Counted from the stretch's first letter, positions 41,685 to 50,531 are shown. The stretch: 64,000 nucleotides of DNA from Lewinellaceae bacterium (GCA_020636075.1 JACJYO010000006.1:496001-560000), one strand, 5' to 3'. Notes: a model not told the origin generated them from the sequence alone. A program made the numbers and translations.

Positions 41685-42471
41685 ATTTCCTCAGTTCGTG
41701 TAAGTTCAATCCAACCGTGAGGCTTACGAAATTGCTCGCCAGGTTAAGCTCGCGGATATTGTTTTTGCCGCGCACGACAGCGGTGCTGTTGAGGCTGATG
41801 ACAACCGGGCGAAGGTGCCAGCTAAAGGACCAGGCTATTTCAGTAAGTGCCAGCGGCGAGTTTTCTTCCAATAGTGCAATGCGGTCTGTTTCTGTTTGGC
41901 CTACCCGGCTGTTGATGTCGCCATTCAGATAGTCCACCCAAACAAAACGCAACCCCGTACCAACCTGAAAGCGGCGGTATTTCATACCCAATGCAGGCTG
42001 AATGAACCAGCGCTGGTAGTTCCAACTTGAATTATAGGTTTCGGTACCGGGGAAGTCGGGTTGTGGTAGGTAGCGGTTTTCTGTCCGGCCTTTTCCGTAT
42101 CCACCAAACAAGCTGATGAGGTATTCTTTCTGCGGTCCGGTTTGGAGGTAACCGCCCACGGCGCCCTCGGTCAGCCGGGTTTTTCCTTTGTATTCCGTTT
42201 CATAAAAAAACTGGGAGAAGTCAGTGTATGTATTACCGGAATAGTGAAGGTCGAAATGGTTCACCATCAGGCCAAGGTGAGAAAGGGGGCTGTAAATTCC
42301 CTGGACTTCCCAACCACTGTTGTGCTTGTTCTTGGCCATGCCTACCTGTACCGTTGCCTGTCCCTTTTCCGACAACATGGGGATTTGCATGGTATTGGGG
42401 GTGTAAAAACGGTTGGAAGAGCAAGCCGGTAACAAAAGGGCCGGTATGGCGAAGTACAGAAGCAGGCGCAT
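41683..42471 (-). CDS. Lipoprotein, paralogue of the gene at 44098
   Basis: The 262-residue protein has a lipoprotein signal (MRLLLYFAIPALLLPAC, Cys17). The mature part starts SSNRFYTPNTMQIPMLSEKGQATVQVGMAKN and continues with alternating hydrophobic strands ending LNLASNFVSLTVGLNLHELRK, a pattern like an outer-membrane beta-sheet protein. It shares Y-x-P-N-x-x-Q-x-P-x-L-x-E-K, S-G-W-E-x-x-x-x-Y-S-P and L-M-V-N-H-F with the neighbour at 44098-44874, so the two are duplicates. No named family recognised; similar two-word openings 'Y-A/T-P-N' occur in other Bacteroidota lipoproteins. Confidence 0.72.
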   Translation of the reverse strand: MRLLLYFAIPALLLPACSSNRFYTPNTMQIPMLSEKGQATVQVGMAKNKHNSGWEVQGIYSPLSHLGLMVNHFDLHYSGNTYTDFSQFFYETEYKGKTRLTEGAVGGYLQTGPQKEYLISLFGGYGKGRTENRYLPQPDFPGTETYNSSWNYQRWFIQPALGMKYRRFQVGTGLRFVWVDYLNGDINSRVGQTETDRIALLEENSPLALTEIAWSFSWHLRPVVISLNSTAVVRGKNNIRELNLASNFVSLTVGLNLHELRK

Positions 42472-42529
42472 GGGTGGAAGTATTTAAAGCAGTTGTATCA
42501 AAAGGGTGTCTCGCAAAAAATGCGACAAA

Positions 42530-42598
42530 TTTTTCACCGCTAAGGCACAAAGACGCGGAGAATCATTTTTGGCGTCTTTGTGCCTTTGCGGTGAAAAA
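42530..42598. repeat. 27-bp inverted repeat (GGCACAAAGACGC type)
   Basis: The left arm 42530-42556 begins TTTTTCACCGC; the right arm 42572-42598 ends GCGGTGAAAAA. 26 of 27 positions pair, with a 15-nt loop. It lies between two minus-strand genes, downstream of the cytochrome c peroxidase, and could terminate its transcript. Confidence 0.85.
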
Positions 42599-42655
42599 GA
42601 ACAATCTACGGCGGAAAAATTCCTCCAGAGACTATTGACACAACCCCATTCCGGT

Positions 42656-43837
42656 TTATTTAAACGGGTTGGCGTAGCGTTTGTCGGTAAGCAACTCCTG
42701 GTCGGTCAGTGTTTTCAAAAAGGCAACCAGGTCAGATTTATCCTGCGTGGAGAAATTCATTTTTTTCGCCTGAGCGCCACCCGCGCGCAGCTCCGTGCTG
42801 AGGTTGGGGTGGTATTGAATGCCGGTGCTGTAGTGTTCCACAACCTCTTCCAGGGTATTAAAGCGGCCATCGTGCATGTAGGGTGCCGTCAGTTCAATAT
42901 TACGCAGCAATGGAACTTTGAACATCGCCATGTCATCCGTCGCATTCGTAATGCCACCCACGCCGGCATCCACTGTGGTGGCATCGAGGCCGTTGTTGGC
43001 TTTCATCATTTCCGGGCGGCTTTGCGTTGCGCTGTGGCAGGACGCACAATTTTCGAGGTAGATCAGCTTGCCGCGATTTTCGGCGGCAGAAAAGCCACTG
43101 AAGTTATTCTTCTCGAGGTAGCTGTATGCGTTATAACCCAGAGCCTTTTCGGCTTCCACATCAAATTTGCTTTTAAACGAACCGATCCCGTTTACAAATT
43201 CAGCGATCGCTTCTGATACGCGGGCTTCGGTGATCTGATTGCTGCCATACGCCATGCGGAACAAGGGCTCGTAGTAAGGCTGTGCCTGAACTGCATTGAC
43301 AATATCGGCATGGCTCATGTCCATCTCCTTGGGATTGGTCATCGAAGCCATATTCTGATCGGAAGCCGTATTGGCGCGGTTGTCCCAGAAAAACGGAATG
43401 CCGGAAGGACCAAACAGGTCGGTGCCGTAGTATGCCGAAAAGCTCAATACCGAACCCAGTGCTATGGAGTTACGGTCGCCAACGCGGCCAAAAACACCGG
43501 TGCTGACTTTGGCATTATCAGCAAAGGCCAACTCTTGCTTGTGGCAACTGGCACAGGAAATGGTGCCGTCTTTCGAGAGTTTTTTGTCATAAAACAAGAC
43601 GCGACCCAGGGTGGCTTTGTCGTAATCAACCGGACGTACGGACAAACCTAATGCCATCAGATGGTTCGGTAGTTCCGATTGGTAGTTTTCCGGGCGGTCA
43701 GGCAGGTTCAGATATTGTGACAACAAGGCGTAATCGGCCGGCTCGTAGTAGTAGTAGTTGAAATCGCTATCGCGCTTACAGGCAGCAGCGAGGATCAAAA
43801 CGCCGAGAAACAGACAGGCTAGGTGCAGTTTTTTCAT
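42656..43837 (-). CDS. Di-haem cytochrome c peroxidase (MauG/CCP family), lipoprotein
   Basis: The 393-residue protein begins with a lipoprotein signal (MKKLHLACLFLGVLILAAAC, Cys20). Two c-type haem sites are present: GTISCASCHKQELAFAD in the N-terminal domain and LENCASCHSATQ in the C-terminal domain. GRVLFYDKKLSKDG and IELTAPYMHDGRFNTLEEVVEHY are conserved CCP segments. It reduces peroxide with electrons from small cytochromes, or acts as a MauG-like oxidase, in the periplasm. It lies between two paralogous lipoproteins on the same strand. Confidence 0.94.
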   Translation of the reverse strand: MKKLHLACLFLGVLILAAACKRDSDFNYYYYEPADYALLSQYLNLPDRPENYQSELPNHLMALGLSVRPVDYDKATLGRVLFYDKKLSKDGTISCASCHKQELAFADNAKVSTGVFGRVGDRNSIALGSVLSFSAYYGTDLFGPSGIPFFWDNRANTASDQNMASMTNPKEMDMSHADIVNAVQAQPYYEPLFRMAYGSNQITEARVSEAIAEFVNGIGSFKSKFDVEAEKALGYNAYSYLEKNNFSGFSAAENRGKLIYLENCASCHSATQSRPEMMKANNGLDATTVDAGVGGITNATDDMAMFKVPLLRNIELTAPYMHDGRFNTLEEVVEHYSTGIQYHPNLSTELRAGGAQAKKMNFSTQDKSDLVAFLKTLTDQELLTDKRYANPFK

Positions 43838-44023
43838 GGTTATGCATTTTTAGTGAAATGAAGGAAAACGAAGGGAAATGTCCGTAAAAATAAGGGCCGG
43901 TTCGTTGTTGTGTGTTAAAACAGAAGTGTTAAGGTCATTAATGTTGCGTTAAAACCCTGACAATACTATGACGAAAGACGGAATGATTTGGCTGCCTGGT
44001 TGGGTTGGGTTTCTTCTTTTTTC

Positions 44024-44078
44024 CCCAGCGATGAATCGCTGGGCTAAGAATCGGGGTAATGAATCGCTGGGCTGAGAA
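44024..44078. repeat. Hairpin plus 20-bp direct repeats (ATGAATCGCTGGGCT)
   Basis: CCCAGCGAT, GA, ATCGCTGGG (44024-44043) is a perfect 9-bp hairpin. The 20-mer starting ATGAATCGCTGGGCT occurs at 44031-44050 and again at 44059-44078 with one change. It lies just downstream of the lipoprotein gene that ends at 44098 (minus strand), in a 260-bp gap otherwise empty. Confidence 0.75.
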
Positions 44079-44097
44079 CAGCGCATGAAAATTGAGG

Positions 44098-44874
44098 CTA
44101 ATCAATATTGAAAGAATTCATCTGATGACTCCGATCCTTTTTTCGCCATAAATAATCCAGTTCAAATTGGAACGAAATTCCGACCGTGTATTTGGCAAAG
44201 CCAAACTTTCGGAGTTGCTCTTTGGTGTTGATATTTAGCCGGAAATCGACCCAGACCGGTTCGGTGCCGGCACCAACCGACAAGCCTATTTCCTGAAAAT
44301 AGAATGGATTGGCATTTTCAATATTTTGAATGGTACTGATCTCTTCCCCTTGGGTAGCGAGGTTAACATTACCACTGATATAATTAAGCCGGTTAAAGCG
44401 CGAGGCAAGGCTAAAGCGGGCTTTATTTCCCTGTACGGCAAGTCCCGGCTGGAGAAATATCCGTTCAAAACGCAGGTCGGATTCGGCGCCGCCGCTATAG
44501 ACGTTGAATACATGGCCGCCGCCCCATCCGCCAAAAAAACTCAGGTTCATGTTGTTCTTAGTTGGATAATACCCTCCCAAGGCCAATTCGGTCAGCCTTC
44601 CATTGCCGTATTCGCGTTCCGGGTTGTCGTCCGGCCGGACGTGTTTCACCTGAAAATGGTTGACCAGCAGGGCGCCATATTTCACCGGACTATAACATGC
44701 ACTGGCTTCCCAGCCGCTGAATTCATCGCCGCCAATGAAGCCGATACTGGCGCGGGTGTCGTGTTTTTCCTGTAAAAATGGCGTTTGCAAACTGTTGGGG
44801 GCGTAGTAGTAGTGCGTGCAAGCGCTGGTAAAGCAAAGCGCAACGCAAAGCAGGAGAGGCAGGTTTTGGCGCAT
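44098..44874 (-). CDS. Lipoprotein, paralogue of the gene at 41683
   Basis: The 258-residue protein has a lipoprotein signal ending ALCFTSAC (Cys19) and mature start THYYYAPNSLQTPFLQEKHDTRASIGFIGGDEFSGWEASACYSPVKYGALLVNHFQVKH. The rest is beta-rich with FFGGWGGGHV and ends in FQFELDYLWRKKDRSHQ. It aligns by eye with the neighbour along most of its length. Function unknown. The two duplicates bracket a cytochrome c peroxidase on the same strand, so all three may be one functional group. Confidence 0.72.
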   Translation of the reverse strand: MRQNLPLLLCVALCFTSACTHYYYAPNSLQTPFLQEKHDTRASIGFIGGDEFSGWEASACYSPVKYGALLVNHFQVKHVRPDDNPEREYGNGRLTELALGGYYPTKNNMNLSFFGGWGGGHVFNVYSGGAESDLRFERIFLQPGLAVQGNKARFSLASRFNRLNYISGNVNLATQGEEISTIQNIENANPFYFQEIGLSVGAGTEPVWVDFRLNINTKEQLRKFGFAKYTVGISFQFELDYLWRKKDRSHQMNSFNID

Positions 44875-44944
44875 AATTTCTTTTTTTAACGTTAGTGCAT
44901 AAGGATTGGGTTTGAGCAGGTAATTACCTTCGAAAAAATTACTT

Positions 44945-47900
44945 TTAAAGCATTTGAACAGGCTCCATCGATTCCATTAACTCGTCCAATCCGGGATGAT
45001 CGAACGGAATGCTGTACAACCGGAGAATCAGTCGGAATAGCTCCACAAAATAGCGGTTTTCCTGCTTGAAGTTGATGTAAACGGAGTTTTCAAAAAGTGG
45101 TGGGAAGGCCGTCGCTAAAGTGCCTTCCAGCAGCAAAGGCAGCACTGTTTTACGAATTGTCGACCGTTTACTTAACCGGGTTTCGAGCATGCGTATCTCC
45201 ATGTCCACAACCGGATCGGCGTCCTCTGTTTCATACTTTTCCCGGTATTTTTTGGTGCCGACTGCCAGTGCAAAATCGACGAGCGCAATTTTATTCACAA
45301 ATTTTGTGATGCTGTCTCCGGGCTCGTTGTGCCAGCGGTCGAGCAACACATTGATGTCTGCATTGCGCAAATCTTTGGCCAGTTGGAGCACCCATTTTTC
45401 GTGTTCGGGCAGGCCCCAGGCGTAACTGATGAAGCAGCTGGGTGCGGGCGTGTCCGGCTCGTCGCCGCGCTCGCGGAGGATGGCTTTGATACGAACCATG
45501 GCTGCCTCGAACTGGGTGCGTCGCGATACGGTTTCCTGTTCCCTGGAAATCACTTCCCGGTCGACACCTGTCACAGTGGTGAGTTCGGTAGTTGCCGGGA
45601 TCGGGGTTTCGGTGCCGCAGCTGCTGCAAAAGATGGACTGCCTGCCGCGGTCGAGTTGTTTTATCACCGAAGCGCGCTCCTGCAGTTCCTGGCAACTCGG
45701 GCAGGTCACCACTTCGTACCGGGTGATGTGCACATCGCGGTGTTGCAAAAAAGTTTCGAACAAGCCCTGGAACAACAGACGACCGGGGCCGGGCATGGTT
45801 TTGTTGTAATACAACGTCAGCTCGATCTCGCCTTCGTGTTCTTCGAGTTGGCGGAAACCGCATACTTGTTTGGCTTTCAGTTCGTATTGAGCCTGATTTT
45901 GCCACTGGTTTTTGCGAGTGAAATGGCTGGTGTAACCCAGCAGTACCACCAGGGAGGCATATACATTTTCCACCGAACCTTTGATGAGATAGCTTACGTC
46001 GTCCTCCGTTACGATGTCTGCGGTTTTAGGCCGCTTTTCATTGATGAGGGAAGGGAAAACCAGCAACGAGTGCTTGTATTCGCCGTCGAGTGTTTCGCGG
46101 AAGCAAAGATTTTTTTCCAGAAAAAGGCTGGTCGCGGCGTCGAGCAAAACCTCGCGCTCGGTTTCGCTTTCGATGGTTTCGAGGTCGGGAAAATCGTAGT
46201 CGCCGGCCAACAGTTTTTTCTCTTCCAAAACGCCCAGGCCCTGCGGATTACCGCGGGCTTCGAGTACAAACGAGGCGGCCAGATTGACCAGGATATCCGG
46301 GAAAAGCAAAATGGTTTGTTCGCCGCTGGAGGTGGCGCAGATGGTGACGTAGCCGTGGTTTTCAAGGTGCTTGACTGCTGTCATCATTTCGGCATTAGTG
46401 AATTCCCAATCGGGGTCGGTGGCCTCCAACTGGCGGCGCAAATCTGCTGGGCTGACCAGCACCGTTTTCCGGGATTCCTGTTCCTTCAGGCCGAGCACAA
46501 ATGTCTTCACCCGTTTGAAGGTGTGCGTGGTGATGGTGGCCGGCATTTGCTCCCAGGGGATCAGGGTTTTGAGTTTTTCCATCAGCACAGCGATGCCGGT
46601 GCCGTCTTTGGCGCTGGTGGCGAGGTAGCCCCCGGGGATGCTCTGGAAATTGCAAAACTCCTCTAGTTCATCGGTGGTCATGGCGGGTTTGCTACGGTCG
46701 ACGCGGGCGGCGATTAGCATGGTTTTTAGGTGGTCTTTTTGACTGCGGGCGAGTTGTTTGAGCCAGTATTCCACGCCGCTCAGGGGTTTTTCGCGGTTGC
46801 CGGGGTCGAAGAGCAGCAGGGCCAGATCGACATCTTTGAGGAAGAGCGCATGAACTAGCCGGTAGTCCGACTGCCCGGCAAGATCCCAGAGTACCGCCTG
46901 GCACTCGGCGCCGTCGGCGCGTTTTTTACCGAGCTCGTCGATGACCCAGAACTGCTGGCCGTGGGTAGAGTCGTGTTCTTTGTATTTGCCGTGGGCGATG
47001 CGCCAGCCCAGGCCGGTTTTGCCGACGCCGCTGTCGCCTACGAGGGCGATTCTAGCGGTGGTGTAAGGGGTGGAGTCAGAAACAATGTCCTCACCCAGGA
47101 GGATGTTGTAGTCCAGTTCCCAGAGTTTGATGACGGTGTCGTTTTCGCCGTGGGCGGCGAGGATGGGCTTTGTGGGGTGGAAGGCTAGTTGAGATACCCA
47201 CCAACCGTTATCAGGTTCATCTAATATTGCCACCGGTTGCCAGGAGTCTGTTCGCCAAATTCTTAATGTATCGTCTTTGGATTTCGATATTACAAACAAG
47301 CCATTTCGAGAAAAAATACATGAATAAACTTCGTTAGTATGACCTTCAAGCACATGTAGAAGTTTTCCATCCTTACTATCCCATACTCTCAATGTATTAT
47401 CACGAGAACCAGAAATGATTGTTTCGCCATTTGGACTGAATGAAACGGAATATACATAATTTGTATGTCCTCTTAGAGTTGCAATTTCATTTTTGAAATC
47501 AAGGTTCCAAATTTTGATAGTCCTATCGCAAGAACCTGAAACGAATCTTTTCCCATCCGTATTGATATCCAGTGAAGTTATGGTGTTTGTGTGACCATTA
47601 TAAGTCTGGATTCTTTTGCCAGAATCAATATTCCATACATTTATGTTAGGGTTACTCCTATCAGTTTCCAAACCAGCTACGATTTTATTACCATCTAGAG
47701 TGAAATTTAACGATAATACTGTGTTGGCATTGGTTTTTAAATCTGTTATTATTTTTCCGGTTTCTGAATCCCAAATCTTGATAGTTCGATCTGGTGATCC
47801 AGAGGCAATTTTTTTTCCATCCGGACTAAATGCGATGCACCAGACATCCTTTTGATGGCCTTGTAGTGTCAATTTTTCATTTCCACTGTCAGCATCCCAA

Positions 47901-48064
47901 ATCTTAATGGTTTTGTCCTGTGAACAAGAAGCAATTTTCTTTCCATCAGGACTAAATGCTATTCCATAAATCTTGCTCTCATGCCCCCGCAACACCCGCA
48001 ACAACTTCATCCCCCGCGGGTTCTTCTCGGGCTTCAATACCTGGGCTTTTTTTGGTGTTTCCAT
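44945..48064 (-). CDS. WD40 propeller - Ras-like (Roc-type) GTPase - COR-like - zinc ribbon - TIR/SEFIR protein
   Basis: From the ATG at 48064 the protein has 1039 residues; an ATG at 48118 lies in an inverted repeat. Domains: seven or so WD40 repeats at about 21-325 (LRGHESKIYGIAFSPDGKK, KTIKIWD and similar); a GTPase with P-loop GDSGVGKT (343-350), switch II DLAGQSDY (394-401) and base-recognition segment ARVDRSKP; winged-helix/COR-like region at about 510-760; CPSC...CSSC zinc ribbon starting near 788; and a TIR/SEFIR-type domain from about 876 (SCFISYAWGLPEHEKW, VLLDRWHNEPGD). Glu956 in VDMEIRML is at the spacing of the catalytic Glu of TIR NADases. Such proteins are predicted sensors that switch on an effector, often in antiphage defence. 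The WD40 part is much more AT-rich than the rest. No partner gene is adjacent. Confidence 0.88.
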   Translation of the reverse strand: METPKKAQVLKPEKNPRGMKLLRVLRGHESKIYGIAFSPDGKKIASCSQDKTIKIWDADSGNEKLTLQGHQKDVWCIAFSPDGKKIASGSPDRTIKIWDSETGKIITDLKTNANTVLSLNFTLDGNKIVAGLETDRSNPNINVWNIDSGKRIQTYNGHTNTITSLDINTDGKRFVSGSCDRTIKIWNLDFKNEIATLRGHTNYVYSVSFSPNGETIISGSRDNTLRVWDSKDGKLLHVLEGHTNEVYSCIFSRNGLFVISKSKDDTLRIWRTDSWQPVAILDEPDNGWWVSQLAFHPTKPILAAHGENDTVIKLWELDYNILLGEDIVSDSTPYTTARIALVGDSGVGKTGLGWRIAHGKYKEHDSTHGQQFWVIDELGKKRADGAECQAVLWDLAGQSDYRLVHALFLKDVDLALLLFDPGNREKPLSGVEYWLKQLARSQKDHLKTMLIAARVDRSKPAMTTDELEEFCNFQSIPGGYLATSAKDGTGIAVLMEKLKTLIPWEQMPATITTHTFKRVKTFVLGLKEQESRKTVLVSPADLRRQLEATDPDWEFTNAEMMTAVKHLENHGYVTICATSSGEQTILLFPDILVNLAASFVLEARGNPQGLGVLEEKKLLAGDYDFPDLETIESETEREVLLDAATSLFLEKNLCFRETLDGEYKHSLLVFPSLINEKRPKTADIVTEDDVSYLIKGSVENVYASLVVLLGYTSHFTRKNQWQNQAQYELKAKQVCGFRQLEEHEGEIELTLYYNKTMPGPGRLLFQGLFETFLQHRDVHITRYEVVTCPSCQELQERASVIKQLDRGRQSIFCSSCGTETPIPATTELTTVTGVDREVISREQETVSRRTQFEAAMVRIKAILRERGDEPDTPAPSCFISYAWGLPEHEKWVLQLAKDLRNADINVLLDRWHNEPGDSITKFVNKIALVDFALAVGTKKYREKYETEDADPVVDMEIRMLETRLSKRSTIRKTVLPLLLEGTLATAFPPLFENSVYINFKQENRYFVELFRLILRLYSIPFDHPGLDELMESMEPVQML

Positions 48065-48114
48065 AGCTAAACTGGGTTGGTATTGGTAAGTGGTTGGCAA
48101 GTTAAAAATTTCCA

Positions 48115-48185
48115 CCACGGAGACATGGAGGACACGGAGTTAATCTTTTTAGAAAAAAATCTCCGTGTCCTCCAAGCCTCCGTGG
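48115..48185. repeat. 25-bp inverted repeat (CCACGGAG type) between PorE-like and WD40-TIR genes
   Basis: Arms 48115-48139 and 48161-48185 pair at 23 of 25 positions. The ends CCACGGAG / CTCCGTGG are the same as in the element at 28518-28586. It begins 10 bp after the stop of the OmpA-family gene (minus strand) and lies 50 bp before the WD40-TIR start. Confidence 0.85.
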
Positions 48186-48195
48186 TAAAAAAACA

Positions 48196-50220
48196 TCACT
48201 CCATAATTTTAAATGTAGTGCGCCGGTTTGCCTGGTGCTCCGACTCCGTGCAGCGGTTGCAGGCGCAGCTCACCGCCGGCTGTGTTTCGCCGTAGCCGAT
48301 GGCGGCCAGCCGGGCCGCATCGATACCTTTGCCGATGAGGTAGTTGACGGCACTTTGGGCGCGCTTTTGCGAGAGGTCTTCGTTGTAGTCGTCTTTACCG
48401 CGGCAGTCGGTGTGGCTGCCGAGTTGGATGCGGATGTCGGGGTTTTGGCGCAGCACATCGGCCAGACTGTTGAGTGTCGGCTCGGCATCCGGGCGGATGT
48501 CCCATTTGTCGTAATCGTAGTAGATATTTTCGAGCACGATCTCGCGGTTGCGGAAAATCTTGTCGAGCACAATCTCCAGTTCAAATGTTTGTTCCGGGTT
48601 GTTCGGGTCCTGGGCAATACCCACAGTGCTGAAGCGGGCGCTGTTGGACAGGTAGTTTTCGCGGGAAGCGGCAAAACTGTAGTCCGTGTTTTCAGCCAGT
48701 TCGAGCCGGAAATAGCCGTCTTCTTTTACGGTTATGCGCTGTTTTTTTCCGGAAAAACTGATCTCCACGGAGGCGCCGTCGAGCGGGCGGCGGCCCAGCA
48801 CCGTGCTGTTGGGGTTGGTTGGGTCGCTGAATATTTTTTCCAAAACATAACCCTCGAGCACCATTTTGTACACCAGCGGTTTGACCGGCGTAGTGTCCAC
48901 CTTGGGTGGCTTGGGCGCAGGTACGCGTTGCTCGAACCGGTAGATATCGTCGCCGCCACGGCTGCCGTCGCCGGGCCGGTTGGAGGTGAAAAAACCTTTG
49001 CGAAGCAGGTCGCCGGGCTGGGGTTGGCCGCTGCGGGTGGGGGCGGTTATGGCGATAAAGCCGAAGTCGTCGGCGCCGCTGTTGACCGGTGGTTTGAGGT
49101 TGATGGGCGATGCCCAGGCGTTGTTGTTGGTTTTGAAGGTGCGAAAAATGTCCAGCCCGCCCATGCCTGGTAATCCATCGGAAGCGAAATACAGTGTGTC
49201 GTCGCTGAACATGGGGAACACCTCGTTTTTGGGTGTGTTGATGTTGCGGCTGAGCAATTTGGGCTCCCCCCAGCCGCTTTCGCTTTGCTCGTCGCGTTGC
49301 ACTTCCCACAGGTCGTAGCCCCCCCAGCCTTCCGGGTCGTTGCAGGAGAAGTAGAGCGTATTGCCATCAGGTGAGAGAGCCGGGTGGAAGTAGTTGATCT
49401 TGTCGCGCTGAAAGGGTAGGGGGCGCGGGGTAGCCCAGCTGTCGCCGCCGCGGCTGGCGTAGTAAATTTTACAGTATTGATCGTCGCCCTTGTAGGCGCC
49501 GACGGCGCGGGCGAAGAAAATTTCGGTGTAATCGCGGTTAAAGCACATGGTGCCTTCGTTGCCATCGGAATTCAAGCCGCCGTCGAAAATCTGCGCACTG
49601 GCGTCTTCCGGGTCTACGATGAACAAGTCCATAAATTTATTGCCGGTCCATTTGTACGCATCACCGCCTTTCCCCAGAAACCGGTCGCTGCTGAATACCA
49701 GGCGTCCGTCGGTGTAGTACACCGGCGAAAAGTCGTTTTGTGCGCTGTTGAACAGCGTGGGTTCCACTTCCCAGCCGCTTTCGTCGGCAATTTCCAGCCA
49801 GCCGATGGCGATATCGCAAGCGGCAATTTCCTTCCGGTATTCGTATGGACTGCCGATCTCGATGCCCAGGTCTTTGAACACGGCGCGGGCTTCGGCGTAA
49901 CGCTCCAGTTTTTTCAGGGCATAAGCTTTACCTTTCAGGGCTTCGGGGCCGTAGTTGTTTTCGTAGGCTGTGGAAAACCAATTCAACGAGGTTTCGTCGT
50001 GGCCGTTCTGGCGATACGAATCGGCGATCTGGAAAGCCAGCCGACCTTTTTCAGTGCGGGTTTTGGCGCGGCCAAATTCTTTTTCCAGCATGGGGATAGC
50101 TACGGCATATTGCTTGCGATCATAGGCCGTACTGCCATCTTTGATCCGAATAGTATAATTGCAGGATGCCAGGAGCATGACCAGGCCCAGAAAGAGAAAT
50201 TTGTGTTTTAGTTTGGGCAT
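48196..50220 (-). CDS. PorE-like OmpA-family lipoprotein (TPR, PD40 propeller, carboxypeptidase-regulatory-like, OmpA)
   Basis: From the ATG at 50220 the protein has 674 residues. It has a lipoprotein signal (MPKLKHKFLFLGLVMLLASC, Cys20); tetratricopeptide-like helices at about 25-120 (AYDRKQYAVAIPMLEKEFGRAKTRTEKGRLAFQIADSYRQ given here only as region); a PD40 beta-propeller at about 135-410 (LVFSSDRFLGKGGDA, ALSPDGNTLYFSC, DTLYFASDGLPGMGGLDIF, GFFTSNRPGDGSRGGDDIY); a carboxypeptidase-regulatory-like domain at about 440-540; and an OmpA peptidoglycan-binding domain at about 560-674 (GSHTDCRGKDDYNEDLSQKRA). This order is that of PorE, a T9SS accessory protein tethering the machinery to peptidoglycan. 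Paralogues with other roles exist, so the symbol is withheld. Confidence 0.85.
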   Translation of the reverse strand: MPKLKHKFLFLGLVMLLASCNYTIRIKDGSTAYDRKQYAVAIPMLEKEFGRAKTRTEKGRLAFQIADSYRQNGHDETSLNWFSTAYENNYGPEALKGKAYALKKLERYAEARAVFKDLGIEIGSPYEYRKEIAACDIAIGWLEIADESGWEVEPTLFNSAQNDFSPVYYTDGRLVFSSDRFLGKGGDAYKWTGNKFMDLFIVDPEDASAQIFDGGLNSDGNEGTMCFNRDYTEIFFARAVGAYKGDDQYCKIYYASRGGDSWATPRPLPFQRDKINYFHPALSPDGNTLYFSCNDPEGWGGYDLWEVQRDEQSESGWGEPKLLSRNINTPKNEVFPMFSDDTLYFASDGLPGMGGLDIFRTFKTNNNAWASPINLKPPVNSGADDFGFIAITAPTRSGQPQPGDLLRKGFFTSNRPGDGSRGGDDIYRFEQRVPAPKPPKVDTTPVKPLVYKMVLEGYVLEKIFSDPTNPNSTVLGRRPLDGASVEISFSGKKQRITVKEDGYFRLELAENTDYSFAASRENYLSNSARFSTVGIAQDPNNPEQTFELEIVLDKIFRNREIVLENIYYDYDKWDIRPDAEPTLNSLADVLRQNPDIRIQLGSHTDCRGKDDYNEDLSQKRAQSAVNYLIGKGIDAARLAAIGYGETQPAVSCACNRCTESEHQANRRTTFKIME

Positions 50221-50531
50221 ATCGACTGTGTTTGGAAAATTTTCAAAAAATGCGTGTTCAAATGCAGCACCGGCGTGATAGAAATAAAAAACGAAAATCC
50301 AACAGCTAGTGTTTTGCAAGGATAACAATCTACTCCCATAAGCGGATGTTTAGATTTTCCAATTCGGACTAAAAGATGCCTTTTGGGCCCGGTAATGAAA
50401 ACTTGCACACCCTTTAGATGACGCAATTTACCTTCCGGAAGATGCCTTTGCATTTTGTTTAGTACGATTTTTGTAAAACCGTCGTTCTAAACCCGGCCCA
50501 GTTCTACACAACTATTAGAATTCTGCTTCGC

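Noticed and set aside
45329..46666. 445-codon plus-strand frame opposite the WD40-TIR gene
   Set aside because: It covers the GTPase-TIR part whose sense motifs are clear; the frame shows no motif of its own.
50221..50328. 36 extra N-terminal residues for the PorE-like lipoprotein
   Set aside because: They would bury the lipoprotein signal peptide that begins at the ATG at 50220.
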